33,551 nt of DNA from Hyphomicrobiaceae bacterium (GCA_002919265.1 PKEY01000086.1:1-33551), one strand, 5' to 3'; positions 1 through 8,483 are shown, counted from the first letter of the stretch. Made by a program: numbers and translations. Notes: generated from the letters alone by a model not told the origin.

Positions 1-865
1 CCTGGAGGCGCTGGGCATACCTCACGAGGTTATCGAAAGAGACGAGCTGGCCGCGCGCCTCGGTACCCGACACTACAAGCGTGCGGTGCTGACGAAGCAG
101 ACTGTGTTGGTGCAGCCGGCCGCCCTCACACGCGGACTTGCGCTCAACCTGCCCAGCAACGTTTCTCTTCTCGAGGAATCTCCAGTGCTCGAGTACGAAA
201 CGGGGGCGGATGTCAAGCTGACATGTCCTTCGGGCACAGTACGCGCCAAGAAGGTGATCCTCGCCACGAATAGCTACCTGCCGCAGTTCGGCGCCTGGGC
301 CGATGGCCTTATCCCATTCACGCTAACTGCAGCCCTCACGCGACCGCTCACGGACGAGGAGCATGAGAGACTAGGCGCGCCCGAACCTTGGGGCGTCATT
401 TCCATCCATCGCTTCGGAGCGACTGTTCGATACACGGTGGACCGGCGCATTTTGATCAGAAACACCATCGAGTATTGGCCGGAAATCACCATGAGCCGGC
501 AAGATCTTTATGCGCGCCGCGGTCTCATCGAGCAGTCATTCCGGGCGCGTTTCCCGCAGCTGCCGGACGTTACTTTCGAGTATTTCTGGACCGGGGTGAT
601 TTGCGCTAGCCGCAATTTTACAGCGGGTTTCGGCAAGATCGCGGAGAACGTCTATGCGGCTGGCGGCTGCAATGCGGGCGGAATTTCGCGAAATACTGCG
701 CTTGGTACGCTCATTGCGGATTACGCGGTCGGTGCCACGTCGGAGCTGCTGAGCGAAGTTCTCGCGATGCCAACTCCTGCCTGGGTCCCACCACGTCCCC
801 TTCGGGATATCGGCGTGCGCATTGATCTGGCGCGCCGCAGGCGCGGCCTGGGGGCGGAGCTTTAG
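1..865 (+). CDS. FAD-dependent oxidoreductase of the DAO family, 5' end missing
   Basis: The reading frame is open from base 2, so the N-terminus, including the FAD-binding GxGxxG motif, lies outside the window; about 287 residues are visible. The sequence VRAKKVILATNSYLP is the typical second dinucleotide-contact segment of glycine oxidase / gamma-glutamylputrescine oxidase-like enzymes. The C-terminal block, with FEYFWTGVICASR followed by VYAAGGCNAGGISRNTALG, is the conserved end of the DAO fold. Such enzymes oxidise amino groups of amino acids or polyamines with FAD and produce peroxide or reduce a partner; the substrate cannot be read from the sequence. The GTG at 86 that could be taken as a start lies inside the domain and is not the true start. 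The family is confident, the substrate unknown. Confidence 0.85.
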   Translation, partial: LEALGIPHEVIERDELAARLGTRHYKRAVLTKQTVLVQPAALTRGLALNLPSNVSLLEESPVLEYETGADVKLTCPSGTVRAKKVILATNSYLPQFGAWADGLIPFTLTAALTRPLTDEEHERLGAPEPWGVISIHRFGATVRYTVDRRILIRNTIEYWPEITMSRQDLYARRGLIEQSFRARFPQLPDVTFEYFWTGVICASRNFTAGFGKIAENVYAAGGCNAGGISRNTALGTLIADYAVGATSELLSEVLAMPTPAWVPPRPLRDIGVRIDLARRRRGLGAEL

Positions 866-896
866 TCTCCGCCCCGGCGCGCTCAACACAGGTGCA

Positions 897-1127
897 TTAC
901 CGGTTCTCGGGAATATCCCAGAACGGACGGCTCGCCTCGCGGTAGGCATCGGCGCGGCTCAAGCCGATGTCTTTCAGGGCGCTATCGCTGAGGGACAGAA
1001 GGGCTTGGCGCTCGCGATAGACCCTGTAGGCCTGGGCTACTTTCTGGAAGACCTGAGCAATGGAGCCCAGGTACAGCCGAGCGCTCCGGTGGCTGGACCG
1101 CGAAACGCTCTGTGTTGTGCTCATCAT
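897..1127 (-). CDS. DUF1127 small protein
   Basis: This 76-residue basic protein ends in the DUF1127 signature: residues RERQALLSLSDSALKDIGLS, then RADAYREASRPFW. DUF1127 proteins are common in alphaproteobacteria, often under 100 residues. Arginine-rich members have been linked to RNA interactions and to phosphate or carbon-storage phenotypes, but no role can be given for this one. Two adjacent ATG codons (1127 and 1124) follow GGAGAG, which fixes the start; a longer in-frame extension to 1238 has no SD. The gene is divergent from a LysR regulator at 1282 and convergent with the FAD oxidoreductase ending 31 bases away. Confidence 0.88.
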   Translation of the reverse strand: MMSTTQSVSRSSHRSARLYLGSIAQVFQKVAQAYRVYRERQALLSLSDSALKDIGLSRADAYREASRPFWDIPENR

Positions 1128-1281
1128 CTCAACTCTCCGTTTATTGGCGCCGGAAGTCGTTGGCGCTTCCGGTGCAGAGAACTGACTATCACTTAAACTT
1201 GCATAATGAAATCGAATGATGTTTATGTGATATATCAAGATCAGTTATGGCCCTGGGGTCATGAGACAACGCGAGGCCCCC
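1128..1281. promoter_or_regulatory. Divergent DUF1127 / LysR regulatory region
   Basis: This 154-base spacer is more AT-rich than its surroundings from about 1185 to 1250 and should carry promoters for both genes. It contains a perfect 10-bp palindrome TGATATATCA at 1228-1237, which fits the LysR T-N11-A style of operator in context. It also contains a 10-bp inverted repeat with one mismatch (GCGCCGGAAG at 1147-1156, CTTCCGGTGC at 1166-1175) in the DUF1127 leader. A weak plus-strand promoter reading is TTGCAT at 1199 with TTTATG 17 bases later. No element here is certain. Confidence 0.35.
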
Positions 1282-2232
1282 ATGACACGAGATATCGACA
1301 TCGCCCTGCTGCGGGCCTTTCTCGCTGTTGTCGAGACGGGTGGCGTGACGACGGCAGCGCGCATCCTCAACCGAACGCAGGCGGCGGTTAGCCTTCAGAT
1401 CAAGCGTTTGGAGGAGCTGTTCGGGACCGAGCTGTTCGTTCGCGAGAAGAAGCGGTTCATCCTTTCACCAGCCGGCGAAAGGCTTTTCGGCAACGCCCAA
1501 CGCCTGGTTGCCCTCAACGACGAGACCTGGAATGCGATGACCACGCCGCAGTTCGAAGGCGAGGTGCTGCTCGGCGTGCCGCCGGATATCGTGACCAACC
1601 TCGTTCCTCCGGTGCTGCAGCGGTTCAATCAGGCCTGGCCGCGGATCAATGTGTCGTTGATTTGCAAGGCTTCTACGCTCCTTCTTGAAGAGCTGGCGGA
1701 GCGAAAGCTCGACCTTATCCTGACCACCGAAATCGATAGTGGGAGTGGCGGCGAGACGCTGCTTCGGGATCGTCTGGTTTGGGTCGGCGGGCCAGGATGC
1801 GATACGCACCTTCAGCGCCCCTTGCCGGTCTCTCTCGGGTCCAAGCTCTGCCGCTTCCGGCCTGAGGTTGTTAAGGCACTGCAGAAGGCGCGCATCGATT
1901 GGCGGCCCGTCAGCCAGGACTGCAACATGGAGCCGCTTTACGCGACGGTGCGGGCGGGGCTTGCCGTCGCGCCGCTCATGCGCACGTGCGTGCCCGACTA
2001 TCTGGAAATTCTTGGGGCGGATGCCGGCTTACCGCCACTGCCGGACTTCTGCGTGAACCTTTACCTGCCGGAGAGCGCTTCGGACATTGCGCGGGAGTTG
2101 GCGCGGCACATTCGGCAATGCTTCGAGCAGCGATTTGGTCCGGTGCCGCAGGCGCCTCAACGGCGGGTGGCTTCTGATCTGCCGGCAACGAAGAGCGGGC
2201 GGAAATCCCGTTTGCCTGTCGCCGCGGAATGA
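1282..2232 (+). CDS. LysR-family transcriptional regulator
   Basis: This is a 316-residue LysR-type regulator. The N-terminal winged helix-turn-helix covers roughly residues 8-65: ALLRAFLAVVETGGVTTAAR, then QAAVSLQIKRLEELFGTELF and REKKRFILSPAGERL. An effector-binding domain of the periplasmic-binding-protein fold follows to about residue 290, and the tail is basic. The ATG at 1282 has GAGG five bases upstream and gives the usual LysR N-terminus; an ATG at 1261 would add seven residues. It is divergent from the DUF1127 gene and lies 46 bases before a co-directional SDR, so either could be its target. The effector is unknown. Confidence 0.92.
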   Translation: MTRDIDIALLRAFLAVVETGGVTTAARILNRTQAAVSLQIKRLEELFGTELFVREKKRFILSPAGERLFGNAQRLVALNDETWNAMTTPQFEGEVLLGVPPDIVTNLVPPVLQRFNQAWPRINVSLICKASTLLLEELAERKLDLILTTEIDSGSGGETLLRDRLVWVGGPGCDTHLQRPLPVSLGSKLCRFRPEVVKALQKARIDWRPVSQDCNMEPLYATVRAGLAVAPLMRTCVPDYLEILGADAGLPPLPDFCVNLYLPESASDIARELARHIRQCFEQRFGPVPQAPQRRVASDLPATKSGRKSRLPVAAE

Positions 2233-2278
2233 GGCTCGAGGTTGAGATGGCAGGGGCGGATGCGCCTTTAGGCGGCTC

Positions 2279-3175
2279 ATGATCACACGGCTGGTTGATC
2301 TCTGGATCCGCCGGTCATGGCGGCCCGACCCCGCGGCGCTCGCCCAGTGGGAAGGGCTCCGCCCCGCCGTGGTGGTCACCGGCGGCTCCGAAGGCCTCGG
2401 TTTCGAGATCGCCCGTCAGTTTGCGCGGCGGGGACGCGACGTTGTTCTGGTCGCGCGCCGGCAGGAGGTGCTGGAAGCAGCAGCCTCGGTCATTCGCCGC
2501 GAGTTTAGCACGGTCGTCCTGGCGCTGCCGCTCGATGTCACTTCACCGGATGCAGCCCAGAAACTCGAGGCTGTGCTTCGCGAGCATGGGTTCTATGCCG
2601 ACGTTCTCGTCAATAACGCTGGCATGGGCTTGAGCGGAGCCTATATTGATGAGCCGGGGGAGCGCATCGCAGCACTCGTGGATCTCAATACGCGAGCCGT
2701 CTCGCTGCTGATACGGCACTTTCTGCCAGGAATGTGCGTGCGAGGGCATGGAGGCGTGCTCAACATCGCGTCACTGGGAGGATACACGCCGGGGCCCTAT
2801 CAGGCCGCGTACTACGCCAGTAAGGCTTACGTCATCTCTTTGACGGAGGCTGTCGCGTGGGAGGTACGCGGTCGGGGAGTCCGAGTCGCTGTGTTCGCAC
2901 CAGGACCGATCAGCACGGAGTTCCACACGCGTATGGGGGCGGAAAGCGCCCTCTACCGATGGCTCATTCCGGCGCCCGGTCCATCGCTGATGGCGAGCTC
3001 CGCCGTTCGTTGGTTCGAATGGGGACGCACGGTGATTACACCAGGCGTGGTCGCCCCGATTGCTGCTATCGCGATGCGCTTGCTGCCCCACCCTATACTC
3101 GTGCCAATCATCGGATGGCTTCTGAAGCCGAGGGATCTCTTGAGGAATGCTGGACGCAAGAGCAGTGGACGTTGA
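2279..3175 (+). CDS. Short-chain dehydrogenase/reductase, probably membrane-associated
   Basis: This 298-residue classical SDR has the Rossmann motif TGGSEGLG at residues 34-41, NNAG at 112-115, the catalytic Ser at 165 and the YxxxK pair Tyr178/Lys182. The arginine after the second strand (VLVARR) suggests NADP(H) preference. About 28 residues precede the Rossmann fold. Near the C-terminus is a long hydrophobic stretch (about residues 252-283) with prolines, suggesting peripheral or reentrant membrane attachment as in acyl- or ketone-reducing SDRs. AGGCGG nine bases before the ATG is a good SD. The 3' end overlaps the next gene by 29 bases, so the two are likely translationally coupled. The substrate is unknown. 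Confidence 0.9.
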   Translation: MITRLVDLWIRRSWRPDPAALAQWEGLRPAVVVTGGSEGLGFEIARQFARRGRDVVLVARRQEVLEAAASVIRREFSTVVLALPLDVTSPDAAQKLEAVLREHGFYADVLVNNAGMGLSGAYIDEPGERIAALVDLNTRAVSLLIRHFLPGMCVRGHGGVLNIASLGGYTPGPYQAAYYASKAYVISLTEAVAWEVRGRGVRVAVFAPGPISTEFHTRMGAESALYRWLIPAPGPSLMASSAVRWFEWGRTVITPGVVAPIAAIAMRLLPHPILVPIIGWLLKPRDLLRNAGRKSSGR

Positions 3176-3947
3176 TAGCGGTTTCGCGACCCAAGGACAC
3201 GACCGCCGGCCGGTGCCGCCGCGGGACGAGCCGAAGTCGGTGGTGGTCGTCCTTCATCAGCTGCACTCCAATCCCGGCCATGTAGGGCAGTGGCTCCGCA
3301 ATCACGGCTACACGCTCGACATTCGTCGCCCTCGTTTCGGCGATCCGCTGCCCGATACATTGGAGAATCATGCCGGCGCGATCATTTTCGGCGGACCGAT
3401 GAGCGCCAACGATCCCGACGATTACATCAAGATCGAAACGGAATGGATTGGCGTTGCACTCAAGGAGAATAAGCCATTTCTCGGGATTTGCCTCGGCGCG
3501 CAGATGCTGGCGCGATATCTGGGTGCCCGCGTTTATGAGCACCCCGAAAAGCGCGTGGAAATCGGCTATTATCCGATCCGTCCAACGCCCCCCGCACGCC
3601 GTTTCGGGAATTGGCCGACACGCGTCTACCATTGGCATCGTGAGGGGTTTGAGCGCCCCCACGGAGCAACCGTGCTTGCGACAGCGGACGGCCCCTTTGA
3701 GAACCAGGCGATAATCTACGGCGATGCGGCCGTCGGGGTGCAGTTTCACCCAGAGATTACTTATGCCATGGTCAACCGGTGGAGCGGCAGCAATCCCCAT
3801 CGCCTGACATTGCCGGGAGCGCAGGACCGACACTCACAGCTTTCTAGCCACCTCGCCTACGGTCCCGCCGTCCGTCGCTGGCTGGACGCGTTCATGCCGC
3901 GTTGGCTTACGTCTCATGTGAAGAGGCAGCTTAACCAAATTTTGTAA
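3147..3947 (+). CDS. Class I glutamine amidotransferase-like protein
   Basis: With the ATG at 3147 the protein has 266 residues. It shows the class I GATase triad: nucleophile Cys115 in FLGICLGAQM, and His201 and Glu203 in VGVQFHPEITY. FGGPMSAND is the oxyanion-loop region. Free-standing GATases of this type resemble GMP-synthase N-terminal domains and may hydrolyse glutamine or gamma-glutamyl compounds; no partner synthetase is nearby. The first 30 residues are not family-like and are encoded over the SDR 3' end, so the real start could be a GTG downstream (3165 or the GTG codons near 3240). The FAD oxidoreductase at the window start could also handle gamma-glutamyl or amine substrates, but four genes lie between, so a shared pathway is only a guess. 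Confidence 0.88.
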   Translation: MLDARAVDVDSGFATQGHDRRPVPPRDEPKSVVVVLHQLHSNPGHVGQWLRNHGYTLDIRRPRFGDPLPDTLENHAGAIIFGGPMSANDPDDYIKIETEWIGVALKENKPFLGICLGAQMLARYLGARVYEHPEKRVEIGYYPIRPTPPARRFGNWPTRVYHWHREGFERPHGATVLATADGPFENQAIIYGDAAVGVQFHPEITYAMVNRWSGSNPHRLTLPGAQDRHSQLSSHLAYGPAVRRWLDAFMPRWLTSHVKRQLNQIL

Positions 3948-4164
3948 TTCTCTGTGGTATCGGAATAATTCTGGCCGCAGCAAATGCGGGGAAAGTTTGC
4001 GAACCTGCAACGTTTCAGGCTTAATTGCAGGGTGCCGGTATCAGGTTTTGCGTAACCGGCGCAGGGCGCGGCAGCAATCGGAACGCGCGTTGATCCGAAA
4101 CATGCTGCCGCGCCCATCTTATTTATTTTGCGAACCCGTAATGGCCCGGCCGCTGTGACGGCTA

Positions 4165-4722
4165 TCAAACGACCTGTTCAGGTCCTTCAATTCCAAGAAT
4201 ATCGAGGTCGGGAGAGCGGCTGATGGCGTCGAACTGGAGGAAGTACTCGTCAAGTTGTGGCGGGTGGACGCTCGTTCCCGCCAGCATGGCGTGGACCTGC
4301 CCCCGATGGTGAATTTGGTGCACGAAAAGATGCGCCAGCGTGTCGGCCACCGTCTCAAAATCCATTCCTTTGGGGCCGCGGTCGATACTGATTTCGCGAT
4401 TGAGTTCTGTGGTGGTTAAGCGATCGCAAAATCCGATGAGCCGTTGATCCGTTGCGATCTGGTCCGTGCGCAGCACGGCAAATTCCTCGATCGGCTTTCT
4501 GGTGGCGAAGTACGCGTACCCCAGCCGGCTCCCTTCCAACGCATCAAGATAGTAGAGGTCGACTGCCAGGATGTGGTCGAGTGTGGCCTGGATGGAGGGA
4601 AAGAAGTTGGTGCGCTTGGCTCGAAACTCCTCACGGCTCAGTCGGCTGCAGGCATCCAACAATCGCCAATTCGACCAGGCGTTGTTCCTTGCCATGCGTC
4701 GGAAATGGTTCACGAGGTTCAT
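4165..4722 (-). CDS. DinB-family putative metal-dependent protein
   Basis: This 185-residue protein has the DinB/YfiT four-helix fold signature. It starts with MNLVNHFRRMARNNAWSNWR, the usual first helix. The likely metal ligands are His50 (TLDHILAVD) and the HxxxH pair His135/His139 in HLFVHQIHHRGQVHAML. Family members are thiol-dependent S-transferases or of unknown function; the name comes from a Bacillus damage-inducible gene and does not imply the E. coli DNA polymerase. GAGG before the ATG supports the start. It stands alone, divergent from coaBC. Confidence 0.9.
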   Translation of the reverse strand: MNLVNHFRRMARNNAWSNWRLLDACSRLSREEFRAKRTNFFPSIQATLDHILAVDLYYLDALEGSRLGYAYFATRKPIEEFAVLRTDQIATDQRLIGFCDRLTTTELNREISIDRGPKGMDFETVADTLAHLFVHQIHHRGQVHAMLAGTSVHPPQLDEYFLQFDAISRSPDLDILGIEGPEQVV

Positions 4723-5143
4723 TTACGCCTCACGTCTACTGCGCGCACCCACGGCATCTACGATCGCTCCTGCTTCAGAAACGGCCGCAAGAGGCAATCG
4801 CGAGCCTCCGGCCCCTAGCCGCGCGGACCGGCTGCCCTCAACCATGTGCCCCTGAGACTTCGGCGGCGAACCCGCACTTATATTCTTGAGAGATGTATCC
4901 GCTGGCCATGTCACCGTCGCTCACCATTGACGGGAGCGTCCGCCAGCGGACCCCACAATCATAAGTCATGCCGCATTTTTGGGCGAGACAAACTTTACGT
5001 TGCACAACTCCGGACCGTAACTCGGGCAAGCAATCCGAAACAACATCTTCAGCCAACGCGGGTTGCGCGCACACAGACATTGACCAGAGTGGGCCTGTCG
5101 TGTGCTAAGTTGCGATGCCTCAGACGAAACACAGCATACGACC
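4723..5143. other. Long intergenic region between dinB-like gene and coaBC
   Basis: These 421 bases contain no gene I can support. A possible coaBC promoter is TTGACC at 5080-5085 with a poor -10 (TGCTAA) 17 bases later. A 10-codon ORF from ATG 5115 ends in TGA overlapping the coaBC GTG as GTGA. On the minus strand an 80-codon ORF (4838-5080) contains six cysteines but shows no family, no SD and no relatives I recognise; I leave it uncalled. Confidence 0.5.
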
Positions 5144-6370
5144 GTGACCGGCAAGCGAATACTCCTCATCATCGGCGGCGGCATCGCGGCCTACAAATGC
5201 CTGGATCTCATCCGGCGTTTGCGCGAGCGCGGGCACTCTGTACGCACGGTTATGACCGCGTCGGCCCAACAGTTCATCACGCCGCTGGCCGTCGGTGCCA
5301 TTTCGGGTGATCGGGTCTTCACGGACCTGTTCGATCGCGCGGATGAGCACGATGTCGGTCACATCCGACTGAGCCGCGAGGCGGATTTGGTCGTGGTCGC
5401 ACCGGCAACCGCGGATCTTCTGGCGAAAATGGCCTGCGGTCTGGCAGACGACCTCGCCAGTGCCGTGCTGCTCGCCACCGATAAGCCCGTGCTGGTAGCC
5501 CCGGCCATGAATCCGCGCATGTGGCTGAACCCGGCAACGAAGCGTAATGTGGCCACCCTTCAGGCGGACGGCATCCATTTCGTGGGACCGAACGTCGGCG
5601 AGATGGCAGAGCAAGGGGAAGCTGGCCCCGGGCGCATGGCCGAGCCATTGGAGATCGTTGCGGCCATCGAGACGCTGTTGCGCAAGTCCGACCCGGACCT
5701 CCCGTTGGCCGGCCGTCACGTGGTCGTCACCAGTGGTCCGACACACGAGCCGATCGACCCGGTTCGGTACATCGCCAACCGCTCCTCCGGGAAACAAGGC
5801 CACGCCATCGCGCAGGCTGCGGCTGAGCTTGGGGCGCGCGTCACGCTCGTCAGCGGACCGGTGACGCTTCCCGATCCGCCCGGGGTCCAGGTTGTTCACG
5901 TCGAGACCGCACAGCAGATGCTTGAGGCGGTGCGGGCCGCATTGCCAGCGGACGTCGGCATATTCGCAGCTGCCGTTGCAGACTGGCGGGTGGCCAATGC
6001 CTCTCAGCAGAAAATCAAGAAAGACAAGTCCAGCGGGACACCCACACTAAAGTTCGTCGAGAATCCGGATATTCTGAAGACGATTTCAGAGCGCGGCCCG
6101 ATGCGTCCGGGGCTTGTCATCGGCTTTGCGGCTGAGACGGAAAATGTCGTCGAGCTCGCCATCAAGAAGCGTCGGGCCAAGGGGTGCGACTGGATCGTCG
6201 CCAACGATGTCTCAGCCGAGGGCGGCGCCATGGGCGGGGACCGGAACACCGTCCATCTCATCACCGCGCAGGGCACCGAGAGCTGGCCGCCGATGGCGAA
6301 GATCGAGGTTGCGCGCCGCCTTGTGGAGCGCGCGGCGGAGCATCTCAAGCAATCGCAGGTGAACGTTTGA
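5144..6370 (+). CDS. coaBC: Bifunctional phosphopantothenoylcysteine decarboxylase / phosphopantothenate-cysteine ligase
   Basis: CoaBC carries out two consecutive cytosolic steps of coenzyme A synthesis: CTP-dependent ligation of cysteine to 4'-phosphopantothenate, then FMN-dependent decarboxylation. From the GTG at 5144 it has 408 residues. The CoaC half shows [10 protein letters not shown], active-site His73 (DVGHIRLS) and PAMNPRMW at 120-127. The CoaB half starts near residue 190 with [20 protein letters not shown] and contains KIKKDKSSG. The GTG start gives the standard MTGKRILL N-terminus; a GTG at 5102 would add 14 residues unlike the family. The substrate flap reads [12 protein letters not shown] and lacks the cysteine of E. 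coli Dfp. The stop shares one base with the dut ATG. Confidence 0.95.
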   Translation: MTGKRILLIIGGGIAAYKCLDLIRRLRERGHSVRTVMTASAQQFITPLAVGAISGDRVFTDLFDRADEHDVGHIRLSREADLVVVAPATADLLAKMACGLADDLASAVLLATDKPVLVAPAMNPRMWLNPATKRNVATLQADGIHFVGPNVGEMAEQGEAGPGRMAEPLEIVAAIETLLRKSDPDLPLAGRHVVVTSGPTHEPIDPVRYIANRSSGKQGHAIAQAAAELGARVTLVSGPVTLPDPPGVQVVHVETAQQMLEAVRAALPADVGIFAAAVADWRVANASQQKIKKDKSSGTPTLKFVENPDILKTISERGPMRPGLVIGFAAETENVVELAIKKRRAKGCDWIVANDVSAEGGAMGGDRNTVHLITAQGTESWPPMAKIEVARRLVERAAEHLKQSQVNV

Positions 6371-6861
6371 TGGAGCGCCCGGCCGAGAACATTCAGGTTC
6401 GGATCATGCGCCTCGAGCATGCGAAAGGTCTTCCCTTGCCGGAATATCAGTCCGAGGGAGCGGCGGGCATGGACCTGCTGGCGGCGGTGGACGAGGCTCA
6501 GCCGATCGTGCTGGCAGCTGGTGCACGTGCGCTCATCCCAACGGGGCTGGTGCTGGAGTTGCCGCCGGGGATGGAGGCTCAGGTTCGTCCGCGCTCGGGA
6601 CTCGCTTTACGCCACGGCATTACCGTCCTGAACAGCCCGGGGACGATCGACAGTGACTACCGCGGCGAAGTGAAAATCCTACTTATCAATCTTGGAGAGT
6701 CGCCGTGGGAGATCCAGCGCGGCGAGCGGATTGCGCAGCTTGTATTTCAGCGCGTTGAGCGGGCGGAGCTGGTTGAGGTTGCGGTCGTCAATCAAACGCA
6801 GCGCGGTGCCGGCGGCTTTGGTTCAACAGGGACTGCGCCGATCAGCGACAAAACTGGCTGA
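6370..6861 (+). CDS. dut: dUTP diphosphatase
   Basis: This trimeric dUTPase hydrolyses dUTP to dUMP and pyrophosphate, keeping uracil out of DNA and feeding thymidylate synthesis. It has 163 residues, a normal length. All five motifs are present: GAAGMDLLA (30-38), RPRSGLA (73-79), [11 protein letters not shown] (91-101, catalytic Asp94), [10 protein letters not shown] (117-126) and the C-terminal P-loop-like [10 protein letters not shown] (145-154). The ATG overlaps the coaBC TGA by one base, indicating a coupled operon; an in-frame extension upstream into coaBC is not real. coaBC-dut adjacency is common in proteobacteria. Confidence 0.97.
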   Translation: MERPAENIQVRIMRLEHAKGLPLPEYQSEGAAGMDLLAAVDEAQPIVLAAGARALIPTGLVLELPPGMEAQVRPRSGLALRHGITVLNSPGTIDSDYRGEVKILLINLGESPWEIQRGERIAQLVFQRVERAELVEVAVVNQTQRGAGGFGSTGTAPISDKTG

Positions 6862-6922
6862 ATCGAAGGCGTGAAGTACGCGGGCCGATCTGTTTTCATG
6901 ATTGCTGCGCGAGGGCAAGGAA

Positions 6923-7759
6923 ATGGCAAAACTGACGCCTGAAGAAATTCAGCGCTACAAGCGCCACCTCGTGCTGCGGGAAGTTGGCGGGCAGGGGCAG
7001 CAGAAGCTCAAGGATGCCCGCGTGCTTGTGATTGGCGCTGGCGGGCTTGGCTCGCCGGTCATCCTCTACCTTGCCGCCGCAGGTGTCGGCACGATTGGTG
7101 TCGTGGACGATGACGTCGTGTCCCTCGACAACCTGCAGCGCCAGATCGTGCACGACACCGCCGAAGTTGGCGCGCTGAAGGTCGAGAGTGCTCGGCGCGC
7201 CGTCGCGAGGATCAATCCGCACGTGAACATCGAAACGCACCCGGTGCGCCTCACGGCAGACAATGCCCTGGAGATCATAAGCCAGTACGATATTGTCGCC
7301 GATGGTTCAGACAACTTCGCGACCCGCTATCTGACGAGCGACGCCTGCTATTTGGCGAAGCGAACCCTCGTGTTCGCGGCTGTTGGGCCGTTTGACGGCT
7401 ACGTTACCGTATTCAAGCCACACCTGAAGAACGACCAAGGTGAACCTTGGCCCAGCTATCGCTGCATTTTCCCGGAGGCGCCACCTCCGGGCACGGTGGC
7501 GCCGTGTAGCGAAATCGGTGTGTTGGGCTCGGTCGTGGGGGTCATCGGCACCTTGCAGGCGACCGAGGTGATCAAGGAGATCCTTGGAATTGGGGAGACA
7601 CTCGCAGGTCGCCTACTGATTTACGACGCGCTTTCGACCCGCTTTGAAACGGTCAAGGTTTCTTGGGACCCGGAAAATCCGCTTTCAGGCCGCAATCCCA
7701 CGATTCGTGATCTTTCCCATCACAAGAGCGCTGCGGGGGACGTTTGCGTAGTGGGGTAG
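6923..7759 (+). CDS. moeB: HesA/MoeB/ThiF-family adenylyltransferase (E1-like)
   Basis: This 278-residue E1-like enzyme should adenylate the C-terminal glycine of a ubiquitin-like sulfur carrier (MoaD or ThiS) for molybdopterin or thiamine synthesis. Visible are the ATP loop GAGGLGSP (38-45), VDDDVVSLDNLQRQ with Asp63, Asn70 and Arg73, Lys86, and DGSDN (Asp130). CSEIGVLG around Cys195 is the usual segment before the last helices. The zinc-binding CxxC pairs of E. coli MoeB are not intact: the first reads PSYRC (Ser for Cys) and the C-terminal pair is absent. The ATG at 6923 follows AAGGA; a start at 6902 adds seven unlikely residues. The carrier partner is not in the window, so MoeB versus ThiF is undecided. 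Confidence 0.9.
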   Translation: MAKLTPEEIQRYKRHLVLREVGGQGQQKLKDARVLVIGAGGLGSPVILYLAAAGVGTIGVVDDDVVSLDNLQRQIVHDTAEVGALKVESARRAVARINPHVNIETHPVRLTADNALEIISQYDIVADGSDNFATRYLTSDACYLAKRTLVFAAVGPFDGYVTVFKPHLKNDQGEPWPSYRCIFPEAPPPGTVAPCSEIGVLGSVVGVIGTLQATEVIKEILGIGETLAGRLLIYDALSTRFETVKVSWDPENPLSGRNPTIRDLSHHKSAAGDVCVVG

Positions 7760-7782
7760 GCGGCCTCAAACCGCAGGCCGCC
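7759..7782. terminator. Hairpin between convergent moeB and porin genes
   Basis: Perfect 8-bp inverted repeat GGCGGCCT (7759-7766) / AGGCCGCC (7775-7782) with an 8-base loop, placed at the stop codon of moeB and five bases before the end of the opposing porin gene. The position suits a shared terminator, but neither side carries a clear T-run, so it may depend on Rho or only stabilise 3' ends. Confidence 0.5.
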
Positions 7783-7787
7783 TAGGG

Positions 7788-8483
7788 TCAGAAGCGAAAG
7801 TTCAGACCAGCTCGGACGACATCCACTTTGTTGTCGAAGGAGTATGAGCCTCCTCCTTCAGCCAAACCGTCCGTGCTGCCGAAGTCCATATGCAGGTATT
7901 CGACTTTCGCTGAGACGGATTGGCTGAAGGCGAATTCGACGCCGCCACCGGCGACCCATCCAGCTCTGAGTTCGCTGTCCTCGGCAAAGTTGTCCTCTAG
8001 ATTGAGCGACACCTTATCGAGGTTCACAAACGCAAGGCCGCCAGTACCGTACAGCAGCAGCGGGCCCATCGCCAGGCCGGCGCGGCCGCGCAATGTGCCC
8101 CACCACGGGCCCAGGCTCGCTCTGTACGCCCCCTCATCACCTGCAACCTTGTCCTTGGCACTAACGTCCATGACGCCAAGGTCGCCCTCGATGCCGAGGA
8201 GAAGGCTGGAGCCAAGCAGCATATTGTAGCCAACGCTGAGGCCGGCGAGCCATCCTTCGGGGTCGGTGCTGGCCGAAGTCTCGCCGAGCGATCCGCTGGA
8301 ATCGCCCCAGCCGTAACCGCCGCTCAGTCCCCAATACAGCCCCTGCCAAAGCGGGGGTTTACTGGGAGAGACATAGTTGTCGTCCGGTGGCGGTAGCCCG
8401 CGCGGCGCGCCCAAATCAGCGGCCAACGCTGGCGAAGCGATAAGGCAGGTGCACACGGCACCCAGCATCAAGCGATAACGCAT
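7788..8483 (-). CDS. Outer-membrane beta-barrel protein, Omp25/RopB-like
   Basis: This 231-residue precursor begins with a signal peptide (MRYRLMLGAVCTCLIASPALA, probable cleavage after ALA). Short alternating strands with GLYWGLSGGYGWG, GWLAGLSVGYNMLLG, LRGRAGLAMGPLLLYGTGGLAF and a final VDVVRAGLNFRF follow; the terminal Phe is the usual outer-membrane insertion signal. This pattern matches the 8-stranded Omp25/RopB/OmpA-like barrels abundant in Hyphomicrobiales, which act in envelope integrity or passive transport. AAGGAG eight bases before the ATG at 8483 fixes the start; a longer ORF to 8612 lacks a signal peptide start. It stands alone, with convergent moeB downstream. Confidence 0.88.
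   Translation of the reverse strand: MRYRLMLGAVCTCLIASPALAADLGAPRGLPPPDDNYVSPSKPPLWQGLYWGLSGGYGWGDSSGSLGETSASTDPEGWLAGLSVGYNMLLGSSLLLGIEGDLGVMDVSAKDKVAGDEGAYRASLGPWWGTLRGRAGLAMGPLLLYGTGGLAFVNLDKVSLNLEDNFAEDSELRAGWVAGGGVEFAFSQSVSAKVEYLHMDFGSTDGLAEGGGSYSFDNKVDVVRAGLNFRF

Noticed and set aside
4838..5080. 80-codon Cys-containing minus-strand ORF upstream of coaBC
   Set aside because: No SD, no signal peptide, no family resemblance, and overlapping ORFs on the other strand are equally long; not enough to call a gene.
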